Shown here: positions 59,840 through 64,000 of the stretch, one piece after another | Layout of the letters: each line of letters starts with the position of its first letter | Position numbering within the stretch: the stretch's first letter is position 1 | The notes under the pieces: generated by a model | Told to the model about the DNA's origin: nothing | Seen by the model: the letters and a program-made list of their open reading frames with translations, nothing else | Database searches by the model: none | Translations under genes and position numbers: made by a program | NCBI RefSeq assembly: GCF_958405655.1 | Contig: NZ_CATYWO010000001.1 | Span: 372,001 to 436,000, forward strand | DNA from: Ralstonia condita | GTDB taxonomy: Bacteria; Pseudomonadota; Gammaproteobacteria; Burkholderiales; Burkholderiaceae | DNA length: 64,000 nt | Reading direction: 5' to 3'

Positions 59840-62800
59840 TCAGCCGCTGTTGCGAAGCCCGGCGGCAATCCCGTTGATCGACAGGTGGATGCCGCGCCGC
59901 ACGCGGGCATCGTCACTGCCGGCCTTGCCCGAGCGGAAGCGCTTGAGCAGTTCCACCTGCAAGTGGTTCAGCGGGTCCAGGTACGGGAACCGGTTCTTGA
60001 TGGAACGTGCCAGCAGCGGGTTGTCCGCCAGCCGCTCCGATCGCCCCGTGATGGCCGCCAGCACCTGTTCGGTCAGCGCGAACTCGGCCGAGATGCGCGA
60101 GAACACCGCGTTGCGGAGCTTGCGGTCTTCGCACAGTTGCGCGTAGCGCGAGGCCACGTTCAGGTCGGCCTTGGACAGCACCATGTCCATGTTCGAGAGC
60201 AGGTTCGCAAAGAACGGCCACTGCTTGTGCATGCGCTTGAGCGTGGCAAGACGCGCCGCCTTCGCCTTGGCGTTGCCGGCGTCATCGAGCCAGCGCTGCA
60301 CCGCGCTGCCAAAGCCGAACCAGCCCGGCAGCAGCAGACGGCATTGGCCCCATGAGAAGCCCCACGGAATCGCGCGCAGGTCTTCGATGCGGCGGTGCTT
60401 CTTGTCCATCAGCTTGCGCGAGGCCGGGCGCGAACCGAGGTTCAGGTCGGCAATCTCGGTGATGGGCGTGGTGGCGAAGAAGTAGTCCTTGAAGCCCGGG
60501 GTCTCGTAGACGAGGTTGCGGTACGCGGCGAAGGCGTTATCCGACAGCGCCTGCATGGCGGCTTCGAACTCTTCCAGGCCCTTCGGACGGTTGCGCGTGG
60601 GCAGCAGCGTCGCTTCCAGCGTGGCCGCGACGATGGTTTCCAGGTTGCGCCGGCCGATCTCCGGATTGGCGAACTTGCTGGAGATGATTTCGCCCTGCTC
60701 GGTCAGGCGGATCTGCCCGTTCACCGTGCCCGGCGGCTGCGACAGGATGGCCTGGTAGGTCGGGCCGCCGCCGCGGCCCACCGTGCCGCCGCGCCCATGG
60801 AACAGGCGCAGGCGCACGCCCTTGCGCTCGAACAGCTCCACCAGCGCCAGCTCGGCCTTGTACAGCTCCCAGTTGGAGGTGAGGAAGCCGCCGTCCTTGT
60901 TCGAATCCGAATAGCCGAGCATGACTTCCTGCTCGTTGCCCTGCGCGGCCAGCACGGCATCGAAGCCGGGCAGGGCGAGCAGGTCGCCCATGATCTGCGG
61001 GGCATTACGCAAGTCTTCGATGGTCTCGAACAGCGGGATCACCATCACGTCGAGTGCTGCGCCACCGCCGCCGTTCATGCCGGTCCGGAACATGCCGGCT
61101 TCCTTCTGCAGGAGCATCACTTCCAGCAAGTCGGACAGTGTCTCGGTATGCGAGATGATGTAGTTGCGCACGATGCGGTTGCCGTAGCGGGCGCGCACTT
61201 CGCGGGCAGCACGGAAGATGTCGATTTCCGACGTGGTCTGCTCGCTGTACGCATGGAACGGCAGGGTCAGCAGACGCGGCTGCTGCAGTTCGCGCAGCAG
61301 CAGGGTGCGCTTGTCGGCCTCGGACAGCGCAGCGTAGGCGCCCTCCACGCCGGCAACCTTCAGCAGCTCGGCGACGGTGGCTTCGTGCACGTCCGACACC
61401 TGCCGCAGGTCGATCGACGAGAGGTGGAAGCCGAACACGTCAATCGCGCGCGCCAGCGATGTCAGGCCCGCATCGGCCAGCGCCTCGCCGTGATGGGCGG
61501 CCAGCGAATCGGTGACGATCTGGATGTCGGCGCGCAGTTCATCCGCGCTCGTGTATGCCGGCGCCGGGCCAACGGCGTGGCGGCCGGCGTCTTCACCGGT
61601 GAGCTCGCGGCAGGTGGCGGCCAGGCGCGCGTACACGCCAATCAGCGCGCGGCGGTACGGTTCATCGGCGCGATGCTCGGAGCGGTCGGGCGAGCGCTCG
61701 GCGAGCGCCAGCAGCTCGGCGCTGACCTCCACCTGCGACGTCGACATCGAGAGCTCGGCGCCGAGCGCGTGGATTTCTTCGAGATACCAGGTGAGGATCA
61801 CGCTGGCCTGCTTGCGCGCGGCATAGCGCAGCGTCTGCGCCGTGACGAACGGATTGCCGTCGCGGTCGCCGCCGATCCACGAGCCCATCTGGAAGAATGC
61901 CGGCAACGGTGTCGGTTCGCCCCGTGCCCCGCGGCGCGGGAAGACGCTGGCGATGTCTTCCTCGAGCTCCCGGTACATCGCGGGAATCTCGCGCAGGAAG
62001 GTGGTCTGGTAGTACGACAGTGCGTTCTCGATCTCGTCGGCCACCATCAGGCGCGTCGTGCGCAGCATGCGGGTTTGCCACAGCTTGGTCACGTGTGCGC
62101 GCAGGAGCGTCGTGTTGCGTTCGCGTTCGCGGGCGGTGAGCGGCGTGTCGCGCTCGGCCAGCAGGCGGGCGATTTCACGCTGCGCATCCAGAATGCTCTT
62201 GCGCTGCACCTCGGTCGGGTGGGCGGTGAGCACCGGCACGATCAGCGCGGCGTCGAAAAAGCGGCGCAGCGTTTCGCCGGAGATGCCCTCATCGGCAACG
62301 GACAGCAGCGCATGCATCAGGCTGCCCGCCTGCGGCGAGGACCCCGCCAGCGCGTGCACGCGGCGACGGCGGTTGTGATGCTGGTCTTCGGCAATGTTGG
62401 CCAGGTGCGAGAAGTAGCTGAACGCACGCACCACCGAGTTGGTCTGCTCACGCGAAAGCGCCTTGAGCAGGCGGTCGAGTTCCTGCTCGGCCTGGCGGTC
62501 GCCGTCACGGCGAAAGCGGACGGCGGTCTGGCGGATGGTTTCGACGGTTTCGAACGCGGCAGCGCCTTCCTGCTCACGCAGCACGTCGCCCAACAGGCGC
62601 CCCAGGAAGCGGATGTCTTCTTTCAGCGGCTGGTCTTTTGCCGCTGCGCTGCCCGACGAGCGGCGCGAGGTCGGTCCGAGTGATGCGCCGTTGGTCGCTT
62701 CCACGACATTGACCTTGGGAGCCGGCCTGCTGGTGGTTTTGGCAGTCTTGGCAGTCTTGGCGGTCTTGGCCGTCTTTGCGGGGGCGGCGGGGGCCTTTCG

Positions 62801-62848
62801 GGCGGGGGTCGCGCGCGAGGAAGCTCGGCGCGCGGCGGACTGCGTCAT
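59840..62848 (-). CDS. ppc: Phosphoenolpyruvate carboxylase
   Basis: Carboxylates PEP to oxaloacetate to replenish the citric acid cycle. At 1002 residues it is about 100 longer than E. coli Ppc (883). The excess is an N-terminal low-complexity Lys/Thr/Ala/Pro arm of ~75 residues. Catalytic motifs are VLTAHPTEVQRKS near 205, LGYSDSNKDGGFLTSNW near 650 and FHGRGGTVGRGGGP near 700. The C-terminal tetrapeptide is RNSG, as in other bacterial enzymes that end in NxG. Confidence 0.96.
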   Translation of the reverse strand: MTQSAARRASSRATPARKAPAAPAKTAKTAKTAKTAKTTSRPAPKVNVVEATNGASLGPTSRRSSGSAAAKDQPLKEDIRFLGRLLGDVLREQEGAAAFETVETIRQTAVRFRRDGDRQAEQELDRLLKALSREQTNSVVRAFSYFSHLANIAEDQHHNRRRRVHALAGSSPQAGSLMHALLSVADEGISGETLRRFFDAALIVPVLTAHPTEVQRKSILDAQREIARLLAERDTPLTARERERNTTLLRAHVTKLWQTRMLRTTRLMVADEIENALSYYQTTFLREIPAMYRELEEDIASVFPRRGARGEPTPLPAFFQMGSWIGGDRDGNPFVTAQTLRYAARKQASVILTWYLEEIHALGAELSMSTSQVEVSAELLALAERSPDRSEHRADEPYRRALIGVYARLAATCRELTGEDAGRHAVGPAPAYTSADELRADIQIVTDSLAAHHGEALADAGLTSLARAIDVFGFHLSSIDLRQVSDVHEATVAELLKVAGVEGAYAALSEADKRTLLLRELQQPRLLTLPFHAYSEQTTSEIDIFRAAREVRARYGNRIVRNYIISHTETLSDLLEVMLLQKEAGMFRTGMNGGGGAALDVMVIPLFETIEDLRNAPQIMGDLLALPGFDAVLAAQGNEQEVMLGYSDSNKDGGFLTSNWELYKAELALVELFERKGVRLRLFHGRGGTVGRGGGPTYQAILSQPPGTVNGQIRLTEQGEIISSKFANPEIGRRNLETIVAATLEATLLPTRNRPKGLEEFEAAMQALSDNAFAAYRNLVYETPGFKDYFFATTPITEIADLNLGSRPASRKLMDKKHRRIEDLRAIPWGFSWGQCRLLLPGWFGFGSAVQRWLDDAGNAKAKAARLATLKRMHKQWPFFANLLSNMDMVLSKADLNVASRYAQLCEDRKLRNAVFSRISAEFALTEQVLAAITGRSERLADNPLLARSIKNRFPYLDPLNHLQVELLKRFRSGKAGSDDARVRRGIHLSINGIAAGLRNSG

Positions 62849-62965
62849 GGTGTCTCCTGGGTGATAGCTGGGCAGGATCAAGGGTGCCTGCCGGCCGTGG
62901 TTTTCTGCATCACTTCCACGTGATGGCCGGTCTGTGGTGAAAAAGCTGCGTGCTACCATTGCCGC

Positions 62966-63970
62966 ATGTCTTCTACCGCCGCTCCGACCTCCGTCGAATC
63001 CACTCTGACAGCACAGGCGCCGACCAGGCTGGTCATTGCCTCGCGCGAAAGCCGACTTGCACTCTGGCAGGCCGAGTACGTGCGTGCTGCATTGCAAAAA
63101 TACTATCCCGCATGCGACGTGTCTATCCTCGGAATGACAACGCGCGGTGATCAGATCCTCGACCGCTCGCTCGCCAAGGTGGGGGGCAAAGGTTTGTTCG
63201 TGAAGGAACTGGAAGTTGCGTTGGCCGAGGGGCGCGCCGATCTGGCCGTCCATTCGCTCAAGGATGTGCCGATGGAGCTGCCGGAAGGTTTCGCGCTGCC
63301 GGCCATTCTCGAACGCGAAGACCCGCGCGACGCCTTCGTTTCCAACGATTTCGCCGATCTGGCCTCGCTGCCGCCCGGCGCCGTCGTCGGGACGTCAAGC
63401 CTGCGCCGCGAGGCTTCCCTGCGGGCGCGCTTTCCGCATCTGACCATCCAACCGCTGCGCGGCAACCTCGATACCCGGCTCGGCAAGCTGGATCGTGGCG
63501 ATTATGCGGCCATCATTCTCGCGGCCGCGGGGCTCAAGCGCCTGGGCCTGGCCAGCCGCATCCGCTCGACCATCGTGCCGGAAGAATCGCTGCCGGCTGC
63601 GGGGCAGGGCGCGCTTGGGATCGAAATCCGCGCAGATCGCGCCGATGTGCAGGGCTGGCTGGCGCCGCTGCATCACGCGCCGACCGCGATGGCCGTGACG
63701 GCCGAGCGTGCGGTCTCGCGCATGCTGGGCGGGTCCTGCCAGGTTCCGCTCGCCGCGTTCGCCCAGTGGACGGATGCTGGCACACTGCGTCTGCGCGCGT
63801 TCGTGGCCTCGCAGGATGGCTCGCGCAAGCTCGCCGCAGAAAGCCACGCCACGCCGGCCACCGCAGCCGAAGCCGACGCGCTGGGCGTGCAGGTGGCCCA
63901 GCAGATGCTGAACGGCGGCGCGCGCGACATCCTCGCCATGCTGGGCGCCGACGCTCCGCCCACAACCTGA
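62966..63970 (+). CDS. hemC: Hydroxymethylbilane synthase (porphobilinogen deaminase)
   Basis: Polymerises four porphobilinogens on a dipyrromethane cofactor. The 334 residues show RLVIASRESRLALWQAEYV and KDVPMELPEGF early on. GTSSLRREASLRARFPHL is near 155, and the cofactor-binding cysteine is in LGGSCQVPLAAFAQ near 258. It is divergent from ppc with a 117-bp gap. A TACCAT hexamer ends six bases before the ATG. A hemD-like start follows 15 bases after its stop. Confidence 0.96.
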   Translation: MSSTAAPTSVESTLTAQAPTRLVIASRESRLALWQAEYVRAALQKYYPACDVSILGMTTRGDQILDRSLAKVGGKGLFVKELEVALAEGRADLAVHSLKDVPMELPEGFALPAILEREDPRDAFVSNDFADLASLPPGAVVGTSSLRREASLRARFPHLTIQPLRGNLDTRLGKLDRGDYAAIILAAAGLKRLGLASRIRSTIVPEESLPAAGQGALGIEIRADRADVQGWLAPLHHAPTAMAVTAERAVSRMLGGSCQVPLAAFAQWTDAGTLRLRAFVASQDGSRKLAAESHATPATAAEADALGVQVAQQMLNGGARDILAMLGADAPPTT

Positions 63971-63985
63971 CGACCACGGCACGCC

Positions 63986-64000
63986 ATGGACGATCGTTTG
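63986..64000 (+). CDS. Probable start of uroporphyrinogen-III synthase gene (partial at window end)
   Basis: An ATG opens the frame MDDRL 15 bases after hemC and is cut by the window end. hemD follows hemC in most proteobacteria, so uroporphyrinogen-III synthase is expected. Five codons cannot prove it. Confidence 0.4.

Noticed and set aside
60395..62683. 762-codon plus-strand frame opposite ppc
   Set aside because: Antisense shadow of a highly biased gene; no ribosome-binding site and no similarity seen.
62739..62774. Short tandem repeats considered as a CRISPR-like array
   Set aside because: Units are 9 bp, contiguous and in frame within ppc, with no spacers.

Overview
The window is high-GC chromosomal DNA from a betaproteobacterium. 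Gene content and order point to the genus Ralstonia (R. pickettii-like). The main evidence is the cysI-DUF934-cysH-cysD-cysN-cobA sulfate cluster, zapB-zapA-6S RNA-EVE, panC-scpA-DUF3460, dcd beside a large basic-amino-acid decarboxylase, and a formate dehydrogenase locus with DUF3305/DUF3306 genes. Genus and species are inferences, because no rRNA or marker comparison was possible. Most of the window is core genome. I see no phage, insertion sequence, CRISPR array, toxin-antitoxin pair or defence island.

Layout. 1-5285: assimilatory sulfate reduction and the siroheme methyltransferase. 5293-6196: two truncated, frameshifted genes (alcohol dehydrogenase and LysR) meeting at a deletion scar. 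6223-13058: muconate-type isomerase, sirohydrochlorin chelatase, LPS exporters lptG/lptF, pepA, holC and lgt. 13137-15605: SIMPL and EVE proteins, a 6S RNA locus, and the division genes zapA/zapB. 15763-26177: a cobalamin riboswitch driving btuB-btuC-btuD-cobO-cobT-cobS-cobC, then btuF and cobU (with a cbiB remnant between them) and cobQ. 26252-35503: a ParA-like ATPase, panC, scpA, and the tamA-tamB outer-membrane assembly pair with a BamE-like protein. 35621-39901: metG, an OmpA-type lipoprotein and the Fe-S carrier apbC/mrp.

39906-51535 is a formate oxidation locus. It holds DUF3305, DUF3306, a polyferredoxin, a TorD-type chaperone, a small Tat-targeted protein, the three catalytic/membrane subunits, two small exported proteins, a Cu/Zn superoxide dismutase and fdhD. 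51709-56118: dcd, a Lys/Orn/Arg decarboxylase and argH. 56223-57353 is a graveyard of an anti-sigma factor, an ECF sigma factor and a ferritin-like gene, all internally deleted. 57387-64000: lysR with a divergent MFS exporter, ppc, hemC and the first codons of a probable hemD.

Themes. Tetrapyrrole chemistry recurs: siroheme for sulfite reductase, cobalamin uptake and assembly, and haem synthesis. The least ordinary features are deletion scars at three places, one of which removes most of cbiB while cobQ, cobU, cobS and cobT remain. Other points of note are the architecture around the 6S RNA gene and a long imperfect hairpin in the dcd leader.
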